Assembly (NCBI GenBank): GCA_008921705.1
Contig: VFFE01007638.1
Coordinates: forward strand, 2,723,789 to 2,787,788
DNA length: 64,000 bases
Origin: Burhinus oedicnemus
Taxonomy: Eukaryota > Chordata > Aves > Charadriiformes > Burhinidae
Direction: 5' to 3'
A model generated the notes under the pieces. That model worked only from the letters and a program-made list of their open reading frames with translations, was not told where the DNA came from and made no database searches. Below, in pieces: positions 1 through 12,100 of the stretch; positions within the stretch are counted from its first letter, which is position 1; each line of letters begins with the position of its first letter. Position numbers and translations under genes: made by a program.

Positions 1-3000
1 TTTCCAAGAGTTAAACTTTACTTTTTTTTTAATCGGATAGTCTAAGCCACATCCTAGTCCTACATAAGTGAAAGGCATGAGTTGTGGAGGCATCAACTAA
101 CAGTAATATTCTTTGCATGATTTAATGCTGTTTAAACATAATTTGGCCTTTCTGTAAACTTGTTTAACTTCTGACTGCCTTGGGGATGGAGGGGGGAAGA
201 AACATTTCCCATGCAGAGATTTTGTTTGTCCAGAAGTAGGTATTAACCAATTAACTTTATGATGGACTTATCAACTCTGAAACCACATAATAGAAAAAAA
301 TGATGCTATCAGATGTCACAGTTCTTAGGCAGCTGTGGGTTTTGCTGGGGAAAAAAAAATATTCAGTTAAACTATTTACAAAAAACCTCATTAGAGTTGT
401 GCACCAGGGTAGAAATAAGGTGCTAAGAACTAAAACATTCAAAGATTATTCACAATAAATATTCAGGGAAATGGTGGAAAAGGATTAAGCTGAATAAGAT
501 TCAACTCTCAGAAAAAAATAAGGGGTCAAGACATATGAGTTAATAAGAAAGCTATGCTGCTTCCTAGTCCCGTTACACGTGTGACAAAACCAGACCATTA
601 GCAACAGAAAATGACTTTGAGACAATACAATTACTTTTTCATCTCTTTGACTGCTGCCAAACGTGCAGGACTAATTATTGGAGGTGATCAGAAATTCCCG
701 CAGGCCATCTCCAGAAAGTCGCTCCCTTTCCGTAGTCTCTGGCAGGGCTGGGGAGGGGCTGGGGTTACCTGCCAGCCCCATCGCCTCCCAGTTTCCACTC
801 CAGCATCCTGCCTGGCCAGCTGAGGGACAGCCAAAGTGCTAAAGGCTTGAGAAGCAGCGTCACTGAAACTCTTGACTTTGTTTAAACCCACTTGCAGAAT
901 ATAATTTAGAAATTATCTGGACAGGCTGGGTCTTTATTTCCTTTCCCCTTCCCCCCCAAAAAAATATATTATATGGTTCGGTTTCATAGAGAAGAAGGTA
1001 ATTGGAGTTCAACAGACTTAAACAAACCCAAATTTTATAGTTGCAGTGCTGCTTTAGTGTGGACTCATTGCTTTTTGTACCACAACAAAATATATTACAT
1101 TGCTTAGTTTCTAATTTTACCCAAGCTTCTTGTCGTTATTGATGTGCCATGGACACATAGCATTAGTGAATGCACTCGTTGCGGTATAACTAAAATGTTA
1201 GCAATAAAGGAGCATAGGAACTGCCTTCCAGAGTCAGACTACAGCTTTATCTGAGCAGATTAAAGGGTTAAAACTGAATTACCATAATCTCATCCCTATT
1301 TTGTCCTTAATAAGCACAGCTAAATGCCACACTGATATAGCAGATTTTTTTTTTTCTTCAGAGTTTGGGGGATTTTTACACTGGAAATTACTCATCCTCT
1401 GCAGTAGAGGTCTTTTAAAAAAAGGTCAGACAGCCTGCTACAAGAGGCAGGCCAAGTACTTTTTCCATAATCATTACTGGGATGGAGAAGAAGACATTTT
1501 CATCTCTTACCTAGCCTGCTGCTCTCCCGTGCCTGCAGAATGTGGGACAGGATGGGGAACAGGAAGATGGAGATCTTGGCAGCTGCGTACATTCAAGCTG
1601 AGATTTGCTGGAAACTCACAAGACACAGATATATATTTGGATTCTAGGAGGCATACCTTAACTATGTATTTCTGCAGCAAGAGTCTGTGTTGGTATTTCA
1701 GCAGTTTCCAGGGTTTCTCAGTCAAGCCTTTTATTAAAGAAATTGGCCAAGCCTTATAATTTCAGGCTGCCAGGTAACTCAGGAAAACAACATTGTGTGA
1801 GTTTACATTTGGTTCATATTTTTAAAAGTTATCCACAAGTGTTAGAAGCAGAAGCCTGTTAGTTTTTAAAAGGGAGGAAGAGCTTCATGAACACAGTTGG
1901 TGCAGATTTAATTCTGTAAATGAAGAATATACAGGCATTTCGTTAGGATGTAGCTGAATGGTAGTCCCAGTACACCTTGAAATATGCCTTTCCATTCCTA
2001 AACATTGGCTGCTTCTGCATTCTTCTCATCTGAAAGAGCAGTCTATTCAGAATGGGACAAAGTGATTAACAGCCTGAAACACTGAAACATAAATGTTCAA
2101 ATAGATCTGCTGATTTTGTCCGCCAGGCTTTCTTTGGCAATTTTGAAAAAGTGTTTTGCTTTGAGATCATCTATTGCTGTTTTGATTAATAGATACTTCC
2201 ACACATAACTCACTACTAACCTCTCCTTTGTTTTAGAATGAGTATATTCTTTGTAAATATGCAATTGAAATTGTTTATGAAATTTCCAGCAGTGTCATTA
2301 CAGATGTTTTATTTGCTTGAGGGTATAGTTTAAACTTGCTTTGCTGCTGAAGAAAGTATTCATGTAACTACACCCTTACATGCTATGGAATAATATTTTA
2401 TAGAACCTAGAAAAATATGTATTTTAAAGCCAGATTCCAGAGACTCTCAGACTCTCAAACTCAAGTTAATAACAAGGACTTTATATTTCTCTTCTCCATA
2501 TAAAAAGAAAACAGCAATCAAGTCTAAAAGAACATAAATGTTGAATATACATGGAGGAAATGGAGACTCTCACTACCCCAAGGGACAAAATCTAATCACA
2601 CACCCTCTGTTGAAATCTCAGGTGGTCTACGGGGAACTCAAACTTTGCATATGTAGCACTTGCAAGCCTCTGGAGCCTAAACTACATCTAGAAACCCCTA
2701 AATCCCTGTGGCATATTCCCAAAGAGCACATCCTCTGCCTTGCAAATCTCCTGAGACCAAGAACTCAAAATGCAGTTGCACGTGCCAGGGCAAAGTACCA
2801 ACTTCTCAGATTCCTCTCACATGCCAGAAACAGGAGCCTTCCATCCTCATTAGCCCTTTAGTAGACATGTCTGCATGTATACAGAAGCTTTGCAAGGAAT
2901 TGAAACGCAGCTCCTTTTACTTAAAGGAAAAATTATAAATTGTTACTGAAGGTTATTAATCTGCCAAGGGTAGGATCCCACCCACCCAGCCAGCAGCACT

Positions 3001-4239
3001 TCACACAGACGTGATCTGTCTCTGGAAATCTCCACAAGCAGCTGTCTCTCCCGGTGATTGGAGAGGGATCTAAAGCGTTTCAATTAGGTCTGCTTCAATA
3101 GACACCAGAAAGTTACGCACCTAAGTCAGGTCCACCCCTAATACCTGAAAACCGTGCCCTATGTTTTACCTCGTTCTTCCCTTCAGGTCTGTTTGTATTC
3201 AGTTTCCCTTCCACCCCATTATGCTCCTGGAGCAAATATCTGTTCTTCAGCCTGAGCTGCTAAAAATGGTCTGTTATCCTTTTTTATAACCTTCTGGTTC
3301 CTCTGTCAGGTGACATGTTTTGTAGGCCAATCTGGAAAAAACACACCCTAGGTAGGTGACTTTGTTGCCTAAGTGACCTGCTGCCTATTGTACCAAATCG
3401 GAGTAACAGGAGCTAGCTCATTGCTTAAAGCAATTATGCTTCAGTGATCCAGGAATCACATCCGTTCCTCTGCCATCCTTGCCTCCATGATGTGAAGAAT
3501 CAGGCCAACATGCAAGCAAAGACAACAGAAAGGATAAAAACCAACCTAACCAAAACAGAGCTGGCAGCTTTCTAATGAGACAGACACGGCACTCACAAGT
3601 CATCCCCCCACTCTCCACAGCCTCCTTTGAAAAAAAATAAGGCACCCCACAGGCGCAACTCGCTTAGATTTATTTAGACATGGAAAATTTAGGTCACAGG
3701 GCTCCTTTCTTTTCTCTTTTCCTCTCCAGACTCTGTAGATATTTTATTGGCTTAGTAAAGGCTAATGGTGCTCTCATCTTTGCAGTGTCTGAGTGATGGC
3801 ACAGCTCCACTCAAGCCCCATCCCTCCTGCCAACATCCCTGCGGCAGAAGAAAGGGATGGCAAAGGGCCTTTACAGCAGTCCCTCACAACTTTTTCACAG
3901 CTTCTGCAGACACTCACGAGTGCAACTGGAAAGGTACAGAGGAATCAAAAAGCCCTCCAACTACCTACTGGAAAGACTAAGTAAGCTACCAGCTTCCATG
4001 GTTGTGTGTGCATCACCCACCACTCACCTAACCTGCACTTCTTTAACAATACAGTTCTTTCAGGATAAAAAGGGCCGTATGTGGATCAAAGTACACAGGA
4101 AGATAAATTAAAAAAAAAATAAATCTAGGAATACAGCAGACATATAGAAGAACCATGCACAAAGCTGGTAAAGCAGTGTAATAAATGCACAAGCAAAATC
4201 TTAATGAGATATTGCTTTGATAGGGAAGTCACAGTACAC

Positions 4240-4261
4240 AGAGGATGACTAGAGGATGACT
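4240..4261. repeat. 11-bp tandem duplication
   Basis: The unit AGAGGATGACT occurs twice in direct succession (4240-4250 and 4251-4261). It looks like a simple replication-slippage duplication with no evident function. Confidence 0.8.
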
Positions 4262-4920
4262 ACATAAATCAGTCACATTTACTTGTTTCCAAACACAGCC
4301 TGCTATTTTTAATTACATTTTTTAACACAATGCCCATGCAGAGGCTTTCTAACTCCAAGCCTATCCAAAGTTATTTTTATAGTCTAGTTAGAAACTTCTA
4401 AAAATAGAGCATTTCTAATATAAAACCACAAGCTAAACTTTAATAACTGTTAGAGTATGCCAGTGTGGTCTGAGTAAATCATATACTGTGATGACTTAAA
4501 ACTGAAAAATAAAAAAGAGGAGAAACAGAAGCTTAATCCAAGTGTGATAGAGGTAGGGGGTCCCAGCTTGAAATTCTTCAGGACTGCTTACGTACACAGT
4601 GGAATGCTCCAAAGTTTCATTTATCATGTCTTTTTGCGATATCAGCCATTTTTCTACATGATGCTAACCTGTGCCAGTTAAGAAAAAGTTTGGCCTTAGC
4701 TATTTAGATCATTATAAAAATCCCTTGCTTTTGCTCACCACAGCCAACCTTTCAGCAATATAAATGACACAGCTCAACTTGAAATCAGAAATAAGAACAC
4801 CTCTAACAGCTAATGGATCAAAGCTGGAATTGTGCTGTTATAACTGGTATTTTTCAGAGAAACTGGAAGTTTGATGAACTGAATCAAGTACCATTTGCAA
4901 GGCTTCTCTTCAAGATAAAT

Positions 4921-4944
4921 ACTTTTTTTTAAAAAAAAAAAAGT
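4921..4944. repeat. A/T hairpin-like palindrome (T8-A12)
   Basis: AC followed by eight T and then twelve A and GT forms a near-perfect inverted repeat. Such T-A tract junctions can extrude or mutate easily. No gene context is attached to it. Confidence 0.7.
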
Positions 4945-5331
4945 GACTGCTGTAATGAAATACAGATTTCCCTTTCACAGAGCACTAACTAAACATTTTA
5001 TGACTTACACAGATTCCATTAGCGTTTCTAATGACAGCAGAAATATTTGTGGAACAAGATAGGTTTCCCACGAGGTTTGCATCATGAGATGAGTGACCTT
5101 TCCTGATGAAAAAAAAGTAAGTAAATAAATATGTCTTTTAAGAAAGTAGCATTTTTCCCATCAGAATGAATTTGAAGCCAACATTTGAAAACTGCTGAAT
5201 ACTAGGTGAACTTCCAGGCCCATGTTGTTCACATAAGCATAAATATTTATAATGATCCTTGCAAAACGTAGGCTCAGAATGAACAAGACAAGGATTGTGT
5301 GTGAATGAGTTGCTCATATTTGTTGTATTAC

Positions 5332-6106
5332 CATAGAATCATAGAATAGTTAGAGTTGTAAGGGACCTTAAAGACCACCTAGTTCCAAACCCCTGTCATG
5401 GACAGGGATACCTTCCACTACACCAAGTTGCTCAAAGCCTCATCCAACCTGGCCTTGAACACCTCCAGGGATGGGGCCTCCACGACTTCCCTGGGCGACC
5501 TGCTCCAGTGCCTCATCACCCTCATAGTAAAGAATTTCTTCCTAATACCTAATCTAAACCTACCCTCTTTCAGTTTAAAACCATTACCCCTCATCTTATC
5601 ACTACATTCCCTGATAAGGAGTCCCTCCCCATCTTTCCTGTAGGCTGCCTTTAAGTACTGGAAGGCCGCAATAAGGTCTCCCCGGAGCTTTCTCTTCTCC
5701 AGGCTGAAAAACCCCAACTCTCTCAGTCTGTCCTCATAGGAGAAGTGCTCCAGCCCTCTGATCATCTCCATGGCCCTCCTCTGGACCCACTCCAACAGGT
5801 CCACATCCTTCTTATGTTGGGGGCCCCAGAACTAAACACAGTACTCCAGATGGGGTCTCACCAGAGCAGAGTAGAGAGGCAGAATGACCTCCTTGACTTG
5901 CTGGTCATGCTTCTTTTGATGCAGCCCAGGATGTGGTTGGCTTTCTGGGCTGCGAGCACACATGGCCGGCTCACATTGAGCTTCTCCTCAACCAATACAC
6001 CCAAGTCCTTCTTCTCAGGGCTGCTCTCAATCCATTCCCTGCTCAGCCTGTATTTGTGCTTGGGATTGCCCTGACCCACGTGTTGGACCCTGCACTTGGC
6101 CTTGTT
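5332..6106 (-). mobile_element. CR1 LINE, 5'-truncated, minus strand
   Basis: Read on the minus strand, this is the 3' end of a chicken-repeat-1 (CR1) non-LTR retrotransposon. The plus-strand left edge is CATAGAATCATAGAAT, so the element ends in two ATTCTATG octamers, the CR1 3' signature. The coding part is the C-terminal part of ORF2, downstream of the reverse transcriptase catalytic core. It shows the family motifs [19 protein letters not shown] and LGFFSLEKRKLRGDL. ORF2 ends with a stop at about 5418, leaving an 85-bp 3' UTR. A frameshift lies between 5804 and 5858, because the upstream part (to 6079) is in another frame. The 5' end is truncated near 6106, as is typical of CR1. The copy is dead: it lacks the endonuclease and most of the reverse transcriptase. 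The subfamily is not assigned, but the 3' UTR is of the avian type also seen in the copy at 45.06 kb. Confidence 0.95.
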
Positions 6107-8437
6107 ATCACTAACATAAGAAAAGAATCAGCAATGTATTAAAAAACCCGGAAACCTAAAGCCTTATAGATTATTAGAAGGATAAATAATGCTCTGCTTC
6201 TAACAAGCTGCTATCATTTTCTGCCCCAAACCATGAATCTGAATTACTTGACTGAAGACATGAAATTATCCCCATGGTGCTGTGGTAAAAACCAAAACTC
6301 TCTCTGTTCTGTTTTAATTGTTTGTTAAATATCAGTCCTTTAGATGACATTGTCTGAAAACAAAGCTCCTACAAGTAATTATCCTATGAAGTCTCCAAGA
6401 CATTCCAAATCAGGTTTTCTAGTACGTGAACTACTATAACGCTGAAGAACATTGAGCCAACTCAGACAGGATGGTTATGTGACTCTTCAGCTACAGCAGA
6501 AAGAAAGAAAACTACATCTGTAAATTACGGTGTGCTCTATGAAGCAACACAGAGAGAGTAAGAATAAAGTTTTATGAACTTAAGCACTTTTCTACTTAAA
6601 CCACAAGACCAGTCCAATACATCAAAATGCTTAAGGTACAAAGTGAAATGAGTAATTATTTCTTTAAAAAAAAGTCTTAAGTCTCTTTTTCTCAAGTACG
6701 TTAAGTATTGGTTTCTATTTTATTCTTTTTTCCTTTCTCCAGATTTTACAGGAAAGAATTGCAAACAAAGTAAGGGTCAGTCTCAGACATGGAAGTAAAC
6801 TGAAAAGGCAGAAATTTATATTAGTTTCACAACACCTAACACTGCCTCATTAAACACTTCCAGCTCATGAGTTCACCAATAAGACTTCAACTTATTCAAA
6901 AGTGATCTCGAAAAGCGGTGGAGAGCAAGGTGATAGAATCTCTGCATGCTGTTCCTGTCTAACATACGCTGCAGATGGTGGTATACCCAAGCACGTAGTC
7001 AGGTTTGTCTTCTCAGATTTTCCGGGGTGTTTCCTTTTCGTAACCACATCCTGAGAAATTTAGCTGAAGGCTAAAAATTTAGAAATTTAGAGCTGAAGGC
7101 CAACTAAAATCTCTCTCCAACTGTAACACTTAGGATCTGCTGCGTTTGGAGCAGTGAGAGACCAAAAGATGCCCTGCCAAATCGGAAGGAGCTCTGCAGG
7201 CGATGGGGTGGGAAAGGAAAGTGGAGGCAAGCCAAAGGAGGACAAGAGGATAGGCTGCACGGATATTACACACACATACTCATGGCCATGACACATGACA
7301 CGTTTGGCAAAAAAGAGCTGGTGGAACCAGCACTAGAGCTAAAACAGTAACACGCAGAAAAGGCAGACAAGGGACTGTGCTGTGGCTTCTCTTCATGGTT
7401 CCATGGGCTGAGAGCACCTAAGGTGCATCTGCAGTCTGTGTGCATCTTTCCCACCTTGAGCACATTTCAGCTCTGATGAAGGTGAAACGAATTTCTTTAC
7501 ATCAGGATTTTTTGGTTTTGCCCAGAATAAAAAGCTCAGTTTAAGCATAAAGCTGTAAACGGGAGTTCTTCCACGCTCCCTACTGCAGCCTGGTCTCAAT
7601 TCCAAACCTGACAGCATGTCTCTAATTACACATATCATTTTAGAAACACTGTATTTAATGGTGAAACTAGCGTAGGCAGGTAGGTGATCAAACTTTTTGG
7701 CAGACCAGGCAATGCTCTCTACTGCTTGAAATACTCATTCAACAACACAGGTATATTACTTGTATATTTAGGCTTAAATCAAAATTGAAACTGTAGAGAT
7801 TAAAGCTTTATGTTTAGTATATGCAAAGATCTCAGTAGTGTTGGATTTGGTTTGAATCTCTTTTAAACACTAATAGAAACATGACAATGCTTACCTTGAA
7901 CTAACGTGAAGCTGAGTGAATGCCTCTGAAACTATCCCAGCCTACAATGCTAAGGCTGTGCAGTGTGTTGCAGTAGTCAGATCCTTTGCTATAATTGACT
8001 GAGGATGAATCAGTATTCTAAAGATTTTCCTATCCCTTCAGGGGTTTTCAGTAAATCTTGTATTTAAGTTAGGTGGAATAGTAGATTCTTCTATGAACCA
8101 GCATGTAGCACAGTTTGAATTTTTCCCAGATCTACTCTAAGAACAATACTAACTAGGCTGTAGAATTAAACCTAGATCCAATCATTTAATTCCACAGATG
8201 TCCCTGGGGAAAGAAGATGAGATATATATATAGAAAACAAATACCTCACAGATTCATATATAGCAGCTGCCCTCGCAGCATGATGGAACAGAGGAGGCAG
8301 TATCCATTCACTTGTAGGTAGAGTCATATTAATGCAAATGATTTCCACTTAGAGAACTGTATTTCTTATGTCCCTTTTGGTGCCTACTTTTGATAGCAAC
8401 AAATCTTTCCCAGATGCTATATCTTGGGCTGATTACA
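6107..8437. other. Non-coding sequence, nothing specific seen
   Basis: This stretch is AT-rich and CpG-poor. Short open frames at 7087-7638 on the minus strand overlap each other in different frames and have no domain. No recognisable repeat beyond small A/T tracts. Confidence 0.55.
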
Positions 8438-8463
8438 CAAAAAACAAAACAAAACAAAACAAA
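8438..8463. repeat. (CAAAA)n microsatellite
   Basis: About four to five pentamer units of CAAAA follow a longer A tract. It is a short simple repeat. Confidence 0.85.
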
Positions 8464-9056
8464 CCTGTTTGCAAACATTTTCATGAGAAATAATTGTGTC
8501 TGAACACCAGCAGCTGCTGTGACTTTTTATGCATGTAAATGAGTACACATTCTTTTCAGGCTTCTCTTCAGATATTTTTCAGGTAAGCTTTATGCCACTA
8601 TGCATGTCCCACTCACAAGGCAACACTGTACCAGGCACATTTCAAACAAAGAGAAGTAGCAGGGGTTTGAAACTTTGCCAGCAAATTTTTAGTGCATTGG
8701 GGGAAAATGTTTGCTAGATACCTTTGTACCATTTAAAACATGTTGAGCTCAGAGGGTGACAAGAAAAAGATGACGTATTTTCTGGAGGATACTGCCCACA
8801 ATTGCAAAAAGAAGTTACAGGGGAAGCTCTGATTTTGAATGCCACATACAAGACTATCAAAAGAACCGTGTTTTCAAGAATCTTAGTGTTCTACAGTTTC
8901 TGACTTTTAATGTATTTATATTATAGACCTGGTTCATTGCACTACAATAGCTGGGATATTCCTGTATATAAGTGGTTTGCCTATCTTGGGATGACAGAAG
9001 CCAAGTAAAGAGTATACTTCACAAACAGATTACCTGATTAAAGATCCATAGAAGTA

Positions 9057-9106
9057 AATCTGTTTTCATTGACCTAATTGGACAATGGATCAGACCCACA
9101 AGAATG
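9057..9106. mobile_element. Ancient palindromic amniote repeat, fragment
   Basis: The segment contains CATTGACCTAATTGGACAAT followed by GGATCAGACCCA. From memory, it resembles the CATTGACTTCAATGG...GGATCAGGCCC core of an old palindromic, MITE-like repeat that is common in reptile and bird genomes. Similar pieces lie at 29.5, 31.9, 46.4 and 61.45 kb. The family name cannot be given without a repeat library. Confidence 0.4.
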
Positions 9107-12100
9107 ATTAATCCCAGAATGAAAGTTAATCAGTTAATCCCATTTAAGACTTTTTCAGAATTGTTATTTCTTTCCCCACTGCCTTCAAGGTCAGAACTTT
9201 TCTGTTTATGATTTGTTCACACTGAGGTGATATGATTGTTAGTTACCCCTTGAGAAGACCTCTAGCAGGCATAGATTTTCATGGAAAGTTAAGAGGACAC
9301 CAGCCTTCCCCAGTGGTCCTTGGTGGTCTGTGCAGGATCCTGCCTTTTTGATATGCCTGTGGTCCTGTAGCTGTGAAGCTGCCCCAGTGAGACTGGTGTT
9401 GCACGCACCCTTATGTGATACAGCATGCTTTGTGATCTGAAACCACTCCTGGTTTTATATTTTATATCTTTCCTCAATGTAAATAACTGGAGACATTTCA
9501 GATTACATCCAAACAGCATGGTCCCACACATCTCACAAATCAACTTTCCTGCACACTTTAGAGACTACAGGATACCCTGTGCCCATAAGATACACCTCGC
9601 CAATTCTCCTTCCATCAGTCAAGAAACATCCTCCCTCCAAGCAACCCCACTCTCCCTTCATAAAGGGAAGTAGAGTTGCTAACTCGTTCATCCCCGCTTC
9701 CGACATTCTTCACAGCTGTTACACCTCAGTAACCTCATCCCTCCCTCTGTGTTTGGCTGCATAAATACATTTGGCACAGGACTTGAAAACACAACAGCTG
9801 ACCGGAATTAACACCTTCGTACGGATCAGATGAAAAATTCATTCCTGAACCACAACTATTAAAAAGGTACAAGTAATCACTGCAAATAATCCTCAAAAAT
9901 CAGTGCTATAGACCTCCACGCAAGTCACTATAAGCAAACAGGACTGCAAAATGTAGCTAAAGGCAAATGTTCACACAAATCACGAGCATCTTAAAGCAAG
10001 AATAAAGTAGAAGTTTTAGGCATTTAATAAGAAATGATTCAGCACAATATTATGGGATGATGCAGGCTATAGCTATAATTGGGCAAGGTTTGTCTTCTCT
10101 ATGCTCATATGCACATTTTGTGGGAGAGGATTCCTGTACAACTATGGCAACTGTGAGTTACCAGAACCCCTATTTGGCAGCTGCAGAATTCCCCATACAG
10201 TATCCTATCTATCCCATCTCTATTGTCCTCCCGTCATAATTTAAGTCCAAGCTTGACAATAGCTGGTACTTTCTTTTGTACATGGCCAAAGAAGGCTAGA
10301 AAACTCTAGGCAAGGCACGAGTTCACCCAGAGAAGTAGTTACTTCTAATAGTCTCATCTTTCAAAAATGGCAGAACATTTCTTCTCCAGTCTACAAAGGA
10401 CTGAATCATTAGGTAAATCCTGGCAATTCTTTTCAGAAGGGCACTTGGTACAAGCTCCAACTCCTTCGGGTTAGATATGTTATTAAGGCATATAGATTTA
10501 AAGACCCACTCAAGAGCCAATGAGTAGTACACTCAGATTCAAAAAGTTGAAGTGGTTTCCTATTGAAATATTGACTGGATGAATCTAGGATATATTACCA
10601 TTATGCAACTTCATTTCATTCATTTTCCAGGAAATAAACTTATGTTAAAATGTCAGGCTTGAGCATTAAAGAAATACATCCAAAATCCTTTGTCCATTCA
10701 CTGCAAGTCCATCCACACACAGAAAATACTGTAGAACAGTTAAATCGTCCCAGCAGTATCAGTGATGAACAGAAATATTTACTTAGTCTAAGTAAAAAGA
10801 CCTAGGAACAATTCTGGTTCCTTTTTAGGGCAAGTCATTGCAGTAGCATGAACTCCAAAACTCAGCCAAAAACTAGACACTCTTTTTGTTCCCATCCGAT
10901 CCTTTCCTTTACCTGTAGCTTCTTTCCTAGAAGCATTTTTCTCTGGTGCCATTACTAGTTTCTTACCCTGTTTTTACCATGGTTTCATCAGCAGAAGTTA
11001 AAAGTGAGGGAATGGTATGCAAAAAAAAAAAAAAAAAGCAAGATCATAATTAATTACATTCATTAGAAAATTTCCCTGGGGTTAAAACAAAACAAAAAAA
11101 AAGTTGGAAGAAAGTGTCCAGAACATCAGTTATCTTACCCGTGAATGATAAAAAGATGTGATGTGAATGCCTCTTGAGAGGGAAAAGTGAAACTGAGAAG
11201 GATGCAATCCACTGAAAATAGTGCTTAGTCTGTGTGTATACATTCACTATTAGATATAAATATTCATTTCCTTTTCCTGTTATACTGACAAGGACCTCTT
11301 CAGAAGTAGGTAGTTGATTTTTCTAGTGTTGTGTCTTTGGGGGCAGAGTGGAAGCAACAAATATGTGTGCCAGTTCACTAAGAGTTTAAAAGAAGTTAAC
11401 AGGATTTTATTTTCCTTCCAATGCTATTAGAAGATGTTACCCTCCAGGTGCTCACCGAACAGAATAATATCTTCCCTTTCTTTAGCAGTTGTCCACAGCG
11501 ATGCTCAATCTCCCTTGTAAGTTGTTGCAAACACTTAAAAACCACTAGTATTTATGTTAATTTACACTGTGCCAGAATATTAAAGGGGGAATGTGGTATG
11601 AAAAAATACAGAGATGCTGTGATCTTAACACAGAGAATGCTGAAAGCCTGTGAGTAATAAACAAAACAAATCAGGATTTCTTTAGTTTCACTTGGTTTTA
11701 CCTGTAGACATTAGAAAACAAACTTTTCCTCTTAGCACTCTTCTCTGTATATAGTCTACTGCATATTCACTGTATATATCTTTACTGAACAAAATCATTA
11801 TCAAACACACATTTTCAGTTACTGTTTTCTAACAGAAAAAGGACTCTGATGAGAAAAAAAGGCAAATTGAACACTTCATCTAAAATATTTTAAAAAAGAA
11901 AACTAAACATTTTTCATGTCCTCATTGTTTTATATCAGGAAACTATAAAAAAGTATTTTCAAAATTTAGCTAAAATGTAAACATTGATTTTGTTAATTAC
12001 TGTAAAAAAATGACGCTAGCAAATTCTTTTTTACTAACTGGATTAATATCACGGTCCTTTGAATGGGTGACTTTCTAGAGTCCTTTTCTTTTATGATTAG

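Larger units (their letters stand above)
1..5331. other. Non-coding AT-rich sequence, no gene seen
   Basis: No protein-like reading frame stands out. The longest open stretch (1301-1759, plus strand, about 150 codons) has no recognisable domain, starts in a T-rich tract and lacks the composition of a folded protein. Homopolymer A and T tracts are scattered throughout. CpG dinucleotides are rare, as expected for methylated, unselected vertebrate DNA. A splice-like segment near 3786-3933 is discussed under rejected items. This could be intergenic or deep intronic. Confidence 0.6.

Noticed and set aside
1301..1759. 152-codon open frame on the plus strand
   Set aside because: No domain, a T-rich start, no splice or promoter context. 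A single frame of this length is expected by chance in 64 kb read six ways.
3786..3933. Exon-like segment with acceptor TCATCTTTGCAG and donor AAGGTACAG
   Set aside because: Splice-like pairs of this quality arise often by chance. One of the two apparent frames has a stop just after the acceptor, and the peptide is not recognisable. A non-coding exon cannot be excluded.
11021..11037. A17 as a poly-A tail of a processed pseudogene
   Set aside because: No coding-like or mRNA-like sequence lies upstream, and no target-site duplication could be recognised.
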